From assembly GCF_001411555.2 (NCBI RefSeq), contig NC_049901.1:43020302-43084301 (forward strand): a DNA stretch of 64,000 nucleotides, in the 5' to 3' direction. The translations under genes and the position numbers were made by a program. The notes beneath the pieces are model-generated. The model was not told the origin of the DNA. It saw only the letters and a list, made by a program, of their open reading frames with translations, and ran no database searches. Shown here in pieces: positions 10,181 to 22,199 of the stretch; the first letter of the stretch is position 1, and each line of letters opens with the position of its first letter. This DNA comes from Juglans regia. Taxonomy: Eukaryota; Streptophyta; Magnoliopsida; Fagales; Juglandaceae.

Positions 10181-13079
10181 ATGGCTGCAAAGATTGTCCT
10201 GGCACTAGTGCTCTCTCTGCTAGTTTATGCGGTTTCCGGGGAAACGAACCCCAGTGCCTGCATAGGCTCAGCTCAGCAATGCCGGCTCCAGAGACTGAGG
10301 ACCGTGGAGCCAACCCGTCGATGGGAGTCGGAGGGTGGTCGGACTGAGCTGTGGTCGGAATCTGAGGAGGAGTTCCAATGTGCTGGAGTTGCTGCGATCA
10401 GGCAGACTGTGCAACCTAACTCACTCTCTTTGCCTAACTTCCAGCCTGCCCCTATGTTGGTTTACATTGAGCAAGGTTAGAGATCTGGGGAGTTTTTTCT
10501 TTCTTTCTTCTTCTTCTTCTTTAATTTCCAGGTCGACGGAGAAGGAGCTTAATTAATATTTATCTGGAACTAAATAAGTCGCAAGCAATTAACGTTGAAA
10601 ATTTTCATGAATGTGCTAGGCAGACTGTATGTTCTACTCCCTAGTTTTCATAGACTCCCTCAGGGCAACATATTACGTAGGTTTAAATTAGGGATTAATT
10701 AATATTGACTGTTTACATGCACGTGTAAAAAGGAATAAAACTTGATACATATTTTCTTGGAGCTACAATTTTACACTAGATCAGAGATTTTAACTAGAAT
10801 TTTGCTAGCATAAGTTATAAGTGCGTAATATTTACAGTGAGAACTATTATATATATATGAAACTACTTTAATCATAAATGGATTATACAAAAATAAATCT
10901 ATAAATTGATGTGACTTGATATAGTACGTCAGATTGTAAAATTATTTTAATTATAAAGTAAATATAACGTCAATTTGTACATTTAGTTTATGTAATCTCT
11001 TTGTATCTTATCTAAAAAGTAAGACTTACAAATAAATGTTAAATATATATATATATAATATTAATGTTACACATGCATGCATGCAGGTGAAGGCTTGATG
11101 GGGTTGACCTACCCAGGATGTGCAGAGACTTATGAATTAGAAACGTCACAGGAATTGTCAAGACGCAGGAGCAGCCAGATGGCACAGCTGCAAGGAGAGA
11201 GATCAAGAAGATCAGATCAGCACCAGAAGATACACCGGATTCGCCGGGGAGACATCCTGGCCATTCCAGCTGGTGCTGCCCACTGGAGCTACAATGACGG
11301 CAATGAAGAGCTCGTTGCCTTCGCTGTCATGGATCTCAATAACCATGCTAACCAGCTTGATCGCAGATTTAGGGTAACCACCATCACTCCCCATATATAT
11401 CTTTCTTCTTCTTCTTCTTCTTCTGCTTCTTCTTCTTCTTCTTCTTCTTTTTTTTTTTTTTTTTTCTTAAGAAGAGGATGGTACTCTAATTTTATTAAAA
11501 AAACTTTCACTTGTGGCGGAGAAAAACTGTAGTTACAAGCCAGAAGCCTGGGGTTACACATTATAAAAAAAGACCAAAACTCAGGCCTCAAAAAATCCCT
11601 AGACATCAAACTAAAATTCAAGCTGAAAAGAAAATATATAAGACTCAGGACAACCAACCTAAAAAACCACCAGCAAGAAAAAGTCAGTTCAAATAGATAA
11701 TAGAATAGTAAAGAAAAAAATAGCTGTAATAAGAAAATATATCACTACGATATACGCAAGTAGGGAAGGCCAATTCTATCTATGCACAGAAGACCTTTTA
11801 ACTTACTGGGCAAAGTACCACGATCCTCAAACCACTCCACATATATATCATGTTCACCATCTCATCATTTATCTACCTTTATGTATGTATCGAGTCGATC
11901 TTTACTGGGCATCCTAGCTAGATATCTCTCATATTGATTCCTTTCATCTTTTTATTACAGGATTAATTTAGATTTTATTTACAAATGATGATATATAGTA
12001 GCCGTTCATAAAAATAAATAACCAGACTACAGATCAATTTGTATGAGAGATCAAATCATCTGTCACGTTAACAAACCACTCGTTTTCCTAATCCTATTTC
12101 CATCAATCAACTGTTATTTTTGCACAAACTAACTAGTTTAGTTTTGGTCTCACAGTCATTCTTCCTCGCCGGCGGGGAACCAAGGCAAGAGCATATGGAA
12201 GGAGATCGAGAACGCACGAGACAAAGACGTAGCCGTCAGCAGAGAGTAGGCTTCCAGAGTTTATTCAGTGGATTCAGTGAAGAACTGCTGGCTGAAGCCT
12301 ACAACATTCCAGTCAATATCGCGAGGAGACTGCAGGAGGACGACAGCCAGCGGGGGATCATCGTCAGGTGCCAAGAAGAAATGCGCCGCATGATTAGACC
12401 TGACGAAGACCGACAAGAAGGACAAAGATGGCTAAACGGGTTGGAAGAAACTGTATGCACTACAAGAATTAGACACAACCTGGACACTCAAAGCGAATCC
12501 GACTTTGTCTCCAGACAAGGCGGAAGAGTAAACATTGTGAACATGCACAAGCTTCCAATCCTTCGATTCATGGACATGAGCGCAGAGAAAGGCCATCTTT
12601 TCCCTGTACATAATTCATATAAATTCTGCATCCTCAATCTTCATGCTCTAGAGATAACATGATGTCAATAACCTAATACAAGGCCAATGTTGTTGCAGAA
12701 CGCAATGTACACACCGCACTGGTCCATGACCGACAACAGGGTTGTCTATGTGTTAAGAGGTGAGGCCCGTGTGCAGATCGTGGACGACAACGGAAACAAT
12801 GTGTTCGACGAGAGGGTTAAGCGTGGAGACGTGTTTGTGATCCCTCAGTTCTTTGCGGTAACGTCTAAGGCCGGAAACGATGGCTTCGAATACGTGACAA
12901 TCAAGACGTCCGGTCAGCCAATGAAGAGCCCCATGGCTGGCTACACCTCGGTAATCAAGGCCATGCCAATCGACGTCCTCGCAAACGCATACCAGATGTC
13001 ACTCAGAGACGCCCAGAACTTGAAGAACAGCAGAGGTCACCAGAGTTTCCTTCTGTCCTCCAGCCGATCAGCCTCTTAA
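10181..13079 (+). CDS. 11S globulin (legumin), divergent type
   Basis: A seed storage globulin made in the ER and stored in protein vacuoles as hexamers. Exons are 10181-10475, 11087-11373, 12156-12605 and 12699-13079, all with GT-AG borders; total 470 residues. A hydrophobic signal peptide covers residues 1-20. The acidic chain has the first cupin with CRLQRL, then [22 protein letters not shown] and the conserved ANQLD. The processing site is N-G in NGLEETVC, where asparaginyl endopeptidase cuts; the Cys in EETVC bonds the basic chain to the acidic chain. The second cupin holds YTPHWSMTDNRVVYVLRG. It is shorter than the other two copies because the acidic-chain Gln/Arg-rich insert is small, and its sequence is clearly diverged, so it is an older paralogue. 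The upstream 60 codons in frame before 10181 lie over the promoter and TATA and are not used. The frame is intact. Confidence 0.93.
11400..11700. repeat. CTT microsatellite and retroelement tail in legumin 1 intron 2
   Basis: An imperfect (CTT)n run (about 11401-11446) is followed by poly-T (about 11447-11466), then an A-rich body with GTAGTTACAAGCC. Poly-T followed by such a body is how minus-strand non-LTR retroelement 3' ends look elsewhere in this window. No coding part is seen. Open frames here (poly-Glu or poly-Ser) are artefacts. Confidence 0.45.
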
Positions 13080-13525
13080 AGGAGGGTTTCTGTAATTCCA
13101 TGCATGCAGCGTTTTACTAATGGCACCACTACTAGTACTAGTACTACTTAGGCCACTAGACGTACTTATAATTAAGCTAGTCCTTCTTGTAGAATGGAGA
13201 AGGCTTTTTTAACATGTTGAGGAAACTTGACCAGTAGTATAAACCAAGTCATGATCATGAGAAAATATAATGCACTAGGGCATGCAGCCTTCAATAAATC
13301 AATAAAATGTGGCCTTTTTTCTCTCCTTTAAATCATGATCATCATCTGAGGGGTTCAAAGTTTTTTTTTACGATCAAAATGGTTTTTTTATGATGAAAAA
13401 TAATCTGGTCCATTTCTCTAATAAGAATATTTCTATTATATATAGTTGACTATATATATAAGGAGTTAGCCATCAGTGAGATCGATCGATCAGCGCCCAG
13501 CTTCGGGCTTCATGAGTACAATTGG
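13080..13525. other. 3' UTR and flank of legumin gene 1
   Basis: Likely poly(A) signals AATAAATCAATAAA lie at about 13293-13306. No other feature is visible. Confidence 0.5.
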
Positions 13526-13900
13526 CACTACAAGGAAAACAGGTTTTTCAGCGCCCGAGTTGGTCGCATGTCGATTTATTAGTCGCTGCACGATTGGATG
13601 CATTGTTTGTTCACTTCTGTTTTAAAGCAACAAAAGGCTTAAATCATCGTCACAAAAACTTATTTTTCTCGATATTTTTTTTCGCTGCAAATATCCAACA
13701 AAAATGCCGTAAATGGGCATTTAGTTTTCCCATCAACTCGTTAGGAAAACTTTATTGCAGCCAGCGAGACAAAGTCGCTGCAATTAGATAATAAATTGCT
13801 GCAAATGTGCTTTTCTTTTCCATCGGTCATAACATATCGTCGCAATTATCTTTATTTGGGACGTACAAAAATTGTCGTAATATTAATATTAATATAAATC
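13526..13900 (+). mobile_element. CACTA-like transposon end
   Basis: The block starts CACTACAAGGAAAACAGG, the typical terminus of plant CACTA (En/Spm) elements. It is followed by short repeated motifs (CGCTGCA, GTCGCAA, GTCGCTGCAA), like CACTA subterminal repeats. No matching inverted end or transposase is seen nearby, so it is a fragment or a non-autonomous element with an unrecognised right end. Confidence 0.45.
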
Positions 13901-14209
13901 CCGATCAGGCCGGTACATGGTTTTAGATAATAAACTGGTCTGATTTTTCTTTTCCATTGGTCATTACAAAAAGGTCACTAATTCTATACTCTATCGCCAA
14001 ATTTTATTTTTTGGAGTGACATATATATAATAGCTTAATTTCTCTCGCCCATGATCAGTTTTAGCATAATGCATATACAGTTTGATCAGTTTGTGCGTAT
14101 TTAATTTAATTTAATTTTTAAATATTATTCATTTGATTTTTTTAAATATTGCTTTTTGTTGGCATTTTATGTTAACTACTAGAAATTTCAAAAAAATAAA
14201 AATGCCTAT

Positions 14210-14240
<31 letters not shown>

Positions 14241-14740
14241 GTGACAAATGTCTGCATGTCTCTGATCTTAATTATTATAACATGTCAAGTAATTAGTGTA
14301 ATTTAGTGAATTAATTATTGAAATTAATGGACGGAATTAAAGACCATTATTAATTATTATATATATACGCCCTCAATTAAAGTTCATTATTTATTATATA
14401 TGTTTCCCATTAATATGCAATATCAATCTAAATTAGCAATTAATAACTCAGCATTAATAATATTCAGCCAATAAATTAATAGGATTGATTAATTCATAAC
14501 ATGATCAAGACGCACAAATTAATATATATCCCGTATTACTAACGTTAATCAGTCGATATTGCAACTAATTAACATACCACGGCCTTCATCGACGGCCTGC
14601 AAATTTTATCAATATAGCTTATTTATAAATTATCAACATCATCTATCTATGGTTATACAAGGACGCTGTCTAGCTAGTGGGAGTTCATTGATCATGATGA
14701 TAGATGATCAGTACCGAAATGCTCAATAAATTAAAGCTAG
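13901..14740. other. AT-rich intergenic before legumin gene 2
   Basis: A TA microsatellite lies at about 14214-14241. Otherwise this is AT-rich DNA rich in TTAATTA strings. No gene or RNA is recognised. Confidence 0.4.
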
Positions 14741-14989
14741 CTAGCTCTCAGATGAAGACAACACCGCTTCTGTATCTTTCTCTGAACCCTTGAAGCCACC
14801 TGCCCCAACAAGCATAATGAGGTGTAAGAAACTAGGCTTTTTATAGCCATGCAAATTGAAGAATGGCGAAAGATTCCTTGCCCACCTCTCATGCGTGTCT
14901 CTTACTCGTCCAGTTTCCTCCCCTATATATACAACCTTCCCTAGTCCCCCTCCACCTTCAGTACCCCAAAACAATCATCAGATATCACC
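14741..14989 (+). promoter_or_regulatory. Promoter of legumin gene 2 (legumin box, TATA), homologous to that of gene 3
   Basis: The legumin-box core CATGCAAA is at 14848-14855 and the TATA box (TATATATA) at 14924-14931, 59 bases before the ATG. The stretch from AGGTGTAAGAAACTAGG to the TATA box aligns with 27924-28044 upstream of legumin gene 3, so the duplication that made the pair included the promoter. Confidence 0.7.
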
Positions 14990-15329
14990 ATGGCCAAGCC
15001 CATCTTGCTATCCATTTATCTGTTCCTTATTGTGGCGCTCTTCAATGGTTGCCTTGCTCAAAGTGGCGGGCGGCAACAACAACAATTTGGCCAGTGCCAG
15101 CTCAATAGGCTCGATGCCCTTGAACCTACAAACCGCATTGAGGCCGAAGCCGGTGTTATCGAGTCCTGGGACCCGAACAACCAGCAGTTCCAGTGCGCTG
15201 GGGTTGCCGTCGTTCGTCGTACCATTGAGCCCAATGGCCTTCTCTTGCCTCAATACAGCAATGCTCCTCAGCTCGTCTACATTGCCAGAGGTGGCTTCAG
15301 CTCACCTTTTATTGAATTAATTAATCCCT

Positions 15330-15368
<39 letters not shown>

Positions 15369-17103
15369 TTCAAATGCACGCAAAAACAACATATATATAA
15401 TGTAGTAAATAAAACCATGCATGCGTGGTGATAATTAAATGTGATTACGTACTGATCATGACTTTTGAATATCGATCGGTACAGGTAGGGGTATCACCGG
15501 GGTTCTATTTCCCGGCTGTCCCGAAACATTCGAAGAATCTCAACGACAATCTCAACAAGGACAGAGTCGCGAGTTCCAACAAGACCGGCACCAGAAGATT
15601 CGACACTTCCGAGAGGGCGACATAATCGCATTCCCGGCAGGAGTAGCCCATTGGAGCTATAACGACGGCAGTAACCCAGTAGTTGCAATCTCTCTCCTTG
15701 ACACCAACAACAATGCCAATCAGCTTGACCAGAACCCCAGAGTAAGAACTTCACATTATATTCCCTCTCAAAATTATTCTCTATAAGCCACGTCGAAATA
15801 ATATTGCACGCCTCAATGCAGATCTCCTAGATTTTCATCTCTCAGAAATATTTTTCAAATCTCCTTGTATTCCTCTAATGTATTATTTATTGCCCAAGAG
15901 ATTTTTGCCTACTATCTTAATTCCAAACCATGGACATAAAAGAGTGTTTGTTGGTTCTTTTGATATGAACGAAACAAATATATAATGCGTATCGATGTAC
16001 TTACTGTGTTGCTTTTTATAATGTACGCAATAGAATTTCTACCTCGCTGGGAACCCCGACGACGAATTTCGGCCACAAGGTCAGCAGGAATATGAGCAGC
16101 ACCGCCGCCAGCAACAACGTCAACAACGCCCTGGCGAGCACGGCCAGCAACAGAGGGGCTTAGGCAACAACGTGTTCAGTGGCTTCGATGCTGATTTTTT
16201 GGCGGACGCTTTCAACGTGGATACTGAAACGGCCAGAAGACTTCAGAGCGAGAATGATCACAGGAGGAGCATAGTGAGAGTGGAAGGCCGTCAGCTTCAA
16301 GTGATCAGGCCACGATGGTCACGTGAGGAACAGGAGCGCGAGGAGAGGAAAGAGAGAGAGCGAGAGCGAGAGTCGGAAAGCGAGCGCCGCCAGAGCCGAC
16401 GTGGCGGACGTGATGATAATGGGCTGGAGGAGACTATCTGCACCTTGAGGTTGAGGGAGAACATCGGCGATCCTTCACGCGCCGACATTTACACTGAAGA
16501 AGCCGGTCGCATCAGCACAGTCAACAGCCACACCCTCCCAGTCCTGCGCTGGCTGCAACTCAGCGCCGAGAGGGGAGCTCTGTATAGTGTAATTAACTCT
16601 ACATTCTACTTTCTGACATGAAGTTATACGATTTTTTGAGTAATGTTAGCGAAATATTGACAAAATTAATGATCTTAAAAACATGTATGCAGGATGCTCT
16701 GTATGTTCCACACTGGAACCTGAACGCCCACAGTGTGGTGTATGCTTTAAGGGGTCGTGCCGAGGTTCAGGTGGTGGACAACTTTGGTCAGACAGTGTTC
16801 GACGATGAGCTTAGAGAGGGTCAGCTCCTAACCATTCCACAGAACTTTGCGGTTGTGAAAAGGGCTCGCAATGAGGGCTTCGAGTGGGTTTCATTCAAGA
16901 CAAATGAGAATGCCATGGTTAGTCCGCTTGCTGGCCGAACCTCGGCTATCAGGGCATTGCCGGAGGAAGTGCTTGCCACTGCTTTCCAAATTCCGAGAGA
17001 GGATGCTAGGAGGCTTAAATTTAACAGGCAGGAGTCCACCTTGGTTCGTTCAAGGCCGTCAAGGTCAAGGTCGTCAAGGTCTGAGAGGAGGGCTGAAGTT
17101 TAA
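14990..17103 (+). CDS. 11S globulin (legumin), Jug r 4 / Car i 4 type, copy A
   Basis: A seed storage protein and a likely tree-nut allergen orthologue. Exons are 14990-15290, 15485-15741, 16034-16588 and 16693-17103; 507 residues, the normal length for the group. A signal peptide ([20 protein letters not shown], then CLA) precedes [18 protein letters not shown]. The acidic chain has [17 protein letters not shown] and [12 protein letters not shown], then a long Gln/Arg/Glu-rich hypervariable insert (exon 3) that ends [15 protein letters not shown], with processing at N-G. The basic chain holds [19 protein letters not shown] and ends in a Ser/Arg-rich tail ([17 protein letters not shown]). AATAAA at 17215-17220 and a second at about 17286 may set poly(A). 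The N-terminal sequence is as I remember Car i 4 from pecan; that identity is from memory. The frame is intact. Confidence 0.95.
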
Positions 17104-18754
17104 TGTTGTGAACATACTGCGCGCAATGTAGAGTGCCATACATGCGGCTCGCTCGATCGATCGTAGTTTGCTTTTTATATGTGTTAATGCTCGACCTACT
17201 CTTGATCATCTAGACAATAAAAAAGCTAGCCTTTTACTGGCATTTCTCTTTATATCGTCATAGTGTACGTACGAGATCAGTTAGTCAATAAAGCCTTATA
17301 AATTAATCATGGCATGTATTAATCTGTCAAATTCTACCAGGAGATCAGAATATATCCATTCACCTAAACAATTACTATACATACTTGTATCCCTAGATCA
17401 GAATCTGATCTTGTATGACATAAAACAATTTTTCGGATCAGGATCAAATCCTCTGGCCATTTTTTTTCGTCGTGTACGTACTGATCATGCATGATGCTTA
17501 ATTTGATCAATATGCAGTGATCTGCATATAATTTGCTTGTCTGTTCACGATTGATATTAATTTATACGATTGCCATCATATCTTTATATATCTCTTATAT
17601 ATATATATAAAGTGATTATCTACTATAAATTCTTGTTTTAACAGTTTTTTTTTTCCGTTAAAGTTAACGTCTTCTTCTAAATCATAATTTCAAAACAATA
17701 ATTTATTATCATTTTAATAGTGATTTTTCGTCTTCCATTCCATTCCACTGCCATTGTATTTTTAGCCTCTCTCTCCATTCTTTGGTCTCTCTCTCTCTGC
17801 TTTCTCTTTCTCTTTCTATCCTGCAGAAAAGGCTACATCATATTGCCGCCATCAATGTCACCGAGTGAAGGCCTTTGCCTCACTGGGTGCTGTCGTCAAC
17901 CAAGATCTGCACAAGGCCGAGCCACCCCGAGCCCTCAATACCGCCTGCAGAAGAAGAAGAAGAATATTACTCCGATTGGCTCAAAGATCGCAGTAATTTC
18001 AACTCCGCGCCTTTTTTTCTGTATCTGTTTATCATAACCAATGTTTCATTTGTTTGCTTAGGAAAACTTAATGGGATTTTTATTACTCTGCTTGATTGAG
18101 GTTTTGTGGAACGATAACAAAGAGAGAACTGGTGGTCCGGCATTTCTATTTGTTGTTTCTATTATCTGTGTTCCCGATATTCTCTGCAGCCAAACAGGGT
18201 CTTCAAACAGCATCCCCTGGGAAATTTTTGTAAGATGTGGTGTTATAAGGTTGGGAATGGGTGCTAGCAGAGGAATTTCTTAAGTTTTGATCAATGTTTA
18301 CTCGTATTGCTTTTTATCAGACATGTCTTACCTGAGTTATGGATATCTTTTGAGTATATATTACAGAACTGATTCTTGTTGAGCCATGTGCCCTGCTCAA
18401 AGAATAAATTATATATTTTTACACAGGATCTAGGAGATTCCCTTTGACAGGCAAGTGGCATTTGCTTTTATACTCTTTCTTGGTCAGATAAAGCACTATT
18501 AAGTTTTCATGCATTATAGTTGGTTCATTGTGTGAATACCAACTTCGACCTGCAAAATTTCAGGTTTGCAAGCCAATTAAATCTTTATTTTTATGAAGAT
18601 AACATTTCTCTCCTATTTTGCAGTGTTTTAGCATGCATGGATGTCTATGTAATTGTTTTTGTTCTTGAGATGTGATGCTTTCTTTCTCCTTCTCTCCCTC
18701 TTTCTTCTCTGTGATAATATATAATTTTCCTGTTTAATTTATATAATTTTTCAG
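17104..18754. other. Intergenic with unassigned exon-like remains
   Basis: After the legumin 3' UTR there are open stretches at 17720-18037 and 18071-18283 with no homology I recognise. Near 18190 a different frame reads KQGLQTASPGKFL before a stop, which looks like decayed coding sequence, but I cannot name it. CT-rich tracts lie at about 17765-17815. Together with the SEC11-like microexon downstream this suggests a dead gene copy. Confidence 0.35.
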
Positions 18755-18790
18755 GGTCGCAACATTCCAATTGTTCATCGTGTAATTAAG
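18755..18790 (+). pseudogene. SEC11-like (signal peptidase catalytic subunit) microexon relic
   Basis: These 36 bases, flanked by TTTTTCAG and GTAAAC, encode GRNIPIVHRVIK. This matches the conserved GREIPIVHRVIK block of the ER signal peptidase subunit SEC11, which contains the catalytic His. None of the neighbouring SEC11 blocks (the Ser box SGSMEP, or KGDNN) is visible within several kb, so only one exon survived. It could also be an exon carried by a transposon. Confidence 0.5.
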
Positions 18791-20212
18791 GTAAACACTT
18801 TATGCAGACCTTGTATGATTGATTTCGATGAAATACTGTGAATAAATGTTATTGTAATGCTCACTGAGATCTCCATCTTAGTATACTCTTATTGAGTATA
18901 AGTAGACTTAAAAGTTGGTCTCTAACGTGTTCAACTATTGACTTGTAAGTATATTAGATCCTGTGTATTCGAAAAGCCAACAGAAGTGCTCAATTGGATG
19001 CTTTAATTCATCTGTCGACACCTGACCCATATAGATGATGGTTCTTAGCAGCATGTAATGTTCTGCTTAATTTGGTAAAAATATCGGGTTAGATGAATGT
19101 ATAAAAACTTGAGATGTTTTGATCTGCATTCTTGGTATAGAGTAACACCCATAGAATGTTTGTTGTTGCTCATAGGGTTGACTCTGTAGTTCTTGTTCCT
19201 TGTAAAATGTATTTTGTTACCACCACTAGCCCTTAGTTCAAATGAAGATAATCCCATTTTTTTACTCCTGTTAATTTTGACTTACTTGGTAACTTCTCTT
19301 GGTTATTGAAAAACTCCCTTCATCCCAGCCCCTTTTTTTTCTTATTTAGCAAATGCTCAATTCAAATTAACTAAGCCTTAATTCCAATTTACTTGGGTTG
19401 GTTTATGGGTTCATTATTTTTTGGTAAGTAACTATATTTTCGTAACTGAACCTAATTTTCTTCAATAATTGGGATTGGGAGATACTTGGAAGAAAGCCAA
19501 ATTGACTGGGGTTGGTATATATGTGGAGTCAATTTGTCGTAAGTTAACTCTGTCCTTGTATAGCACAGTCACTTAAGCACAATGTTGTTTGTTCTGAAGA
19601 GTATCACAAAATAGGATAAAGAGTTGATTAGAAGAGTATCACAGTGCTGTTTGTCGTAAATTAACTTTGTCCTTATATAGCATAGTCACTTAAGCACAGT
19701 GTTGTTTGTTCTGAAGAGTATCACTCAAGTTAACTCTATCCTTGTATAGCACAGTCACTTTAAAGCACAGTGCTGTTTGAGCTAATTAGGATTTGCAAAA
19801 TTAGAGATCAAAGTTAGACTCTTCAAAATTAGGATTTGCAAAACTCTAACTTACAAAATGAATTGGAGTTTCCATCAAAATTCCGTGTCCATTAAAATAC
19901 TCAGAAACGACAATACAAACCTCTTAATAGGAAGATGAGAATCGCCATCCTAGAATTAAAATTATCTCAAATAATTTTTATAAAATTATAGACGATATTT
20001 ATTTATAAGACCATGTTATAACTTCTATTAATGCTCTTCTTTTATAATATATATATCACAACGTATAATTATTTATAAATTACATAAACATTACATCGTT
20101 ATTTAATTAACTAAAAATATTACGTCCTTATTAATAAAAAATTAATTCTAAACAAAAAAATAAATAAATAAAAATTAAACAAATGTGTATTAATGCACGT
20201 TACTTTTACTTA

Positions 20213-20257
<45 letters not shown>

Positions 20258-20801
20258 AGGCATCCACAAGAAGATTGATCCGAGTACGTGCAATTAATGA
20301 TAATGGATATATAATAATTTGTTGGTCAATTGAACATGAATAATTGAGTTTTAATTTATTGTCGGCCTTTGAGGTAACTTTAATTCATCTTTACTCTTTC
20401 GCATATATTATGTCGTGAATTTCCTTGTGTGTGTATATATATGATTGATTTAATTAGACAATGACCCGATCAGCTTCGATCTCCTCTGGCATATGATTGA
20501 AATGATTTTTCTGTATTTACTTTGAAAATTTTACGTACTGATCTCTTTAAAAATGATCTTGAGGCTCATAGTACTATTATATACGAATAATCAATAAAAA
20601 ACTGAGGCCCTTCAATTAATAAAAATAGAGTTAACAAAAAGAAAAAAAATTGAGGCCCTTAGCTAAAATTGAGGCCATTGGATAGAAAGGGAAAATGGGG
20701 CCCGCTATATTATGGGTGCTTATTTCATTCTACTGACCGATCGACTATCCTTTGGCTTGTTTAACACTCCCTTAAATTATGGAGTTTGGGTGTAACGCCT
20801 C
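18791..20801. other. AT-rich intergenic
   Basis: No gene is seen. It contains the tandem repeat at about 19545-19790 (listed separately) and a TA microsatellite at about 20214-20252. Confidence 0.4.
19545..19790. repeat. Imperfect tandem repeat, three units
   Basis: Three copies of a unit beginning GTTAACTCTGTCCTTGTATA and continuing GCACAGTCACTTAAGCACAG TGTTGTTTG start at about 19552, 19660 and 19733. The spacings are about 108 and 73 bases because the first spacer is longer. GAAGAGTATCAC is shared after units one and two. Confidence 0.75.
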
Positions 20802-21640
20802 CACTACAATAAAATGCCCATTTGCCGGCATTATATTAATGGCATTTATGTAAATACCGGTCACAATAGTGATTTGCTGACGTATTGTGTATGCGCTACT
20901 AATTAGCGGCGCATATGTCTATATGCCGGTACTTAAATATACATTTGTTGGTATTTGCGTAAACGCCAGAAACTTAGAGATGATTTAACGGCGTTTAGAT
21001 TACCGGCAGTTATAGATATGTCAGGAGAATAGTCTTTTATCGACGTTTCATTTTCAAGCCAGTAATTAAATATTCATTTACTGGCATTGGCATAAAAGTT
21101 GATAAAGTATAGAGGATTTTGCGGCACGTATAGTAACGACGCTTATAGATATGCCGGAAAAATAGAAATGTAACGACATTTAATTTTTACGCTGGTAATT
21201 TAATATACATTTGTCCGTGTTTGCATAAACGTCAATAAAGTAGAGAGGATTTAGCGGCGGTCAGATTAGCAGCGCTTATAAATATGCCAAAAAAATAGAA
21301 ATTTATCATCGACATTTCATTTTTATGCCGTTAATTAAATATACATTTGTTGGTATTTACATAAACATCAATAAAGTAGAAAGGATTTAATGGCGTTTAT
21401 ATTAGAGGCGCTTATAGATATACTAATAAATAGTAATTTATTGACGTTTCATTTTCACGCCACTAATTAAATATATATTTGTCGGCGTTTATATAGACGT
21501 CAGTAAAGTGTAGAGGACTTAGCTCCTAGTGGCGTTTATACAAATGCCAGAAAATGGACATTTACTGTCGTTTTATTTTTACGCCTATAATTAAATATAC
21601 ATCTATCGGCATTTGCATAAATGCTAGTAATAAAATCACA
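20802..21640 (+). mobile_element. CACTA-like end with about six tandem subterminal repeats
   Basis: The block opens CACTACAATAAAATGCCCAT, a CACTA-type terminus, followed by TTGCCGGCATT. A unit of about 124-136 bases then repeats about six times. Landmarks TTAAATATACATTTG (or variants) fall near 20934, 21066, 21202, 21337, 21469 and 21593. Each unit also carries GGCGTTTA/GGCGCTTATA and GACGTTTCATTTT motifs. Dense subterminal repeats with GCCG/GGCG cores are typical of CACTA elements. No transposase is visible; the right end was not found. Confidence 0.6.
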
Positions 21641-21840
21641 TTTTCCCCATGTTTTTCCCAAATTTAAAAGCAATAGCCTATTTCCACTTAATCCAAAACA
21701 ATAAAATAATTGTACCCCAAAGCTTATTAAAGGTGCAATTATGCTACATACAATCGCCATGCAGAATCGAGAGGTAATTGGCCGTACATAAACCTGGCGT
21801 GGAATTAAAAAAAAAACAAAAACAAAAGGCAAAAAGTAAA

Positions 21841-22150
21841 AGGCAAAGGACCCATGCCACTCCCTCTTCATTTCTTCACCCTCGCCGCTCGATCCGAAGC
21901 AACCCAGGCCCCTGCAATCCCTCAACATCCCTACCTTTGAGCACCCATGCCAAAGCAAGAACAACGCCACCCTCCTCTATGACTCCTCCAACCCCTTCTG
22001 CCACCTCCTTTTCCTCTCCCTCTCCAACTGCTCTGCAGACGATGTCGTTCTTTCCTTCACTGCCCTCAAATTCCTCTCTTTATTCCATTCTCTCTCCTTC
22101 CTCAACTGCCCCATCTCTCCCATTCGTTTCCTTTCAAAATGATGTTTTGC
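21841..22150 (+). pseudogene. Gene fragment, possibly LRR receptor-like N-terminus
   Basis: One frame reads LQSLNIPTFEHPCQSKNNAT, then LLYDSSNPFCHLLFLSLSNC, SADDVVLSFTALKFLSLFHS and LSFLNCPISPIRFLS before a stop. The leucine-rich wording with paired Cys resembles the N-terminal part of plant receptor-like proteins (RLP44/51 kind). That is a weak, memory-based resemblance. There is no upstream Met or downstream exon. It lies just inside the CACTA-like array, so it may be a captured fragment. Confidence 0.35.
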
Positions 22151-22199
22151 CGATAATGGGAGCAGGAGATGTAGTCAAAAGAGCCGCAACAAATTACTA

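Noticed and set aside
11289..11657. Minus frame with poly-Lys/Glu run
   Set aside because: It is the antisense reading of a CTT/poly-T tract in legumin intron 2.
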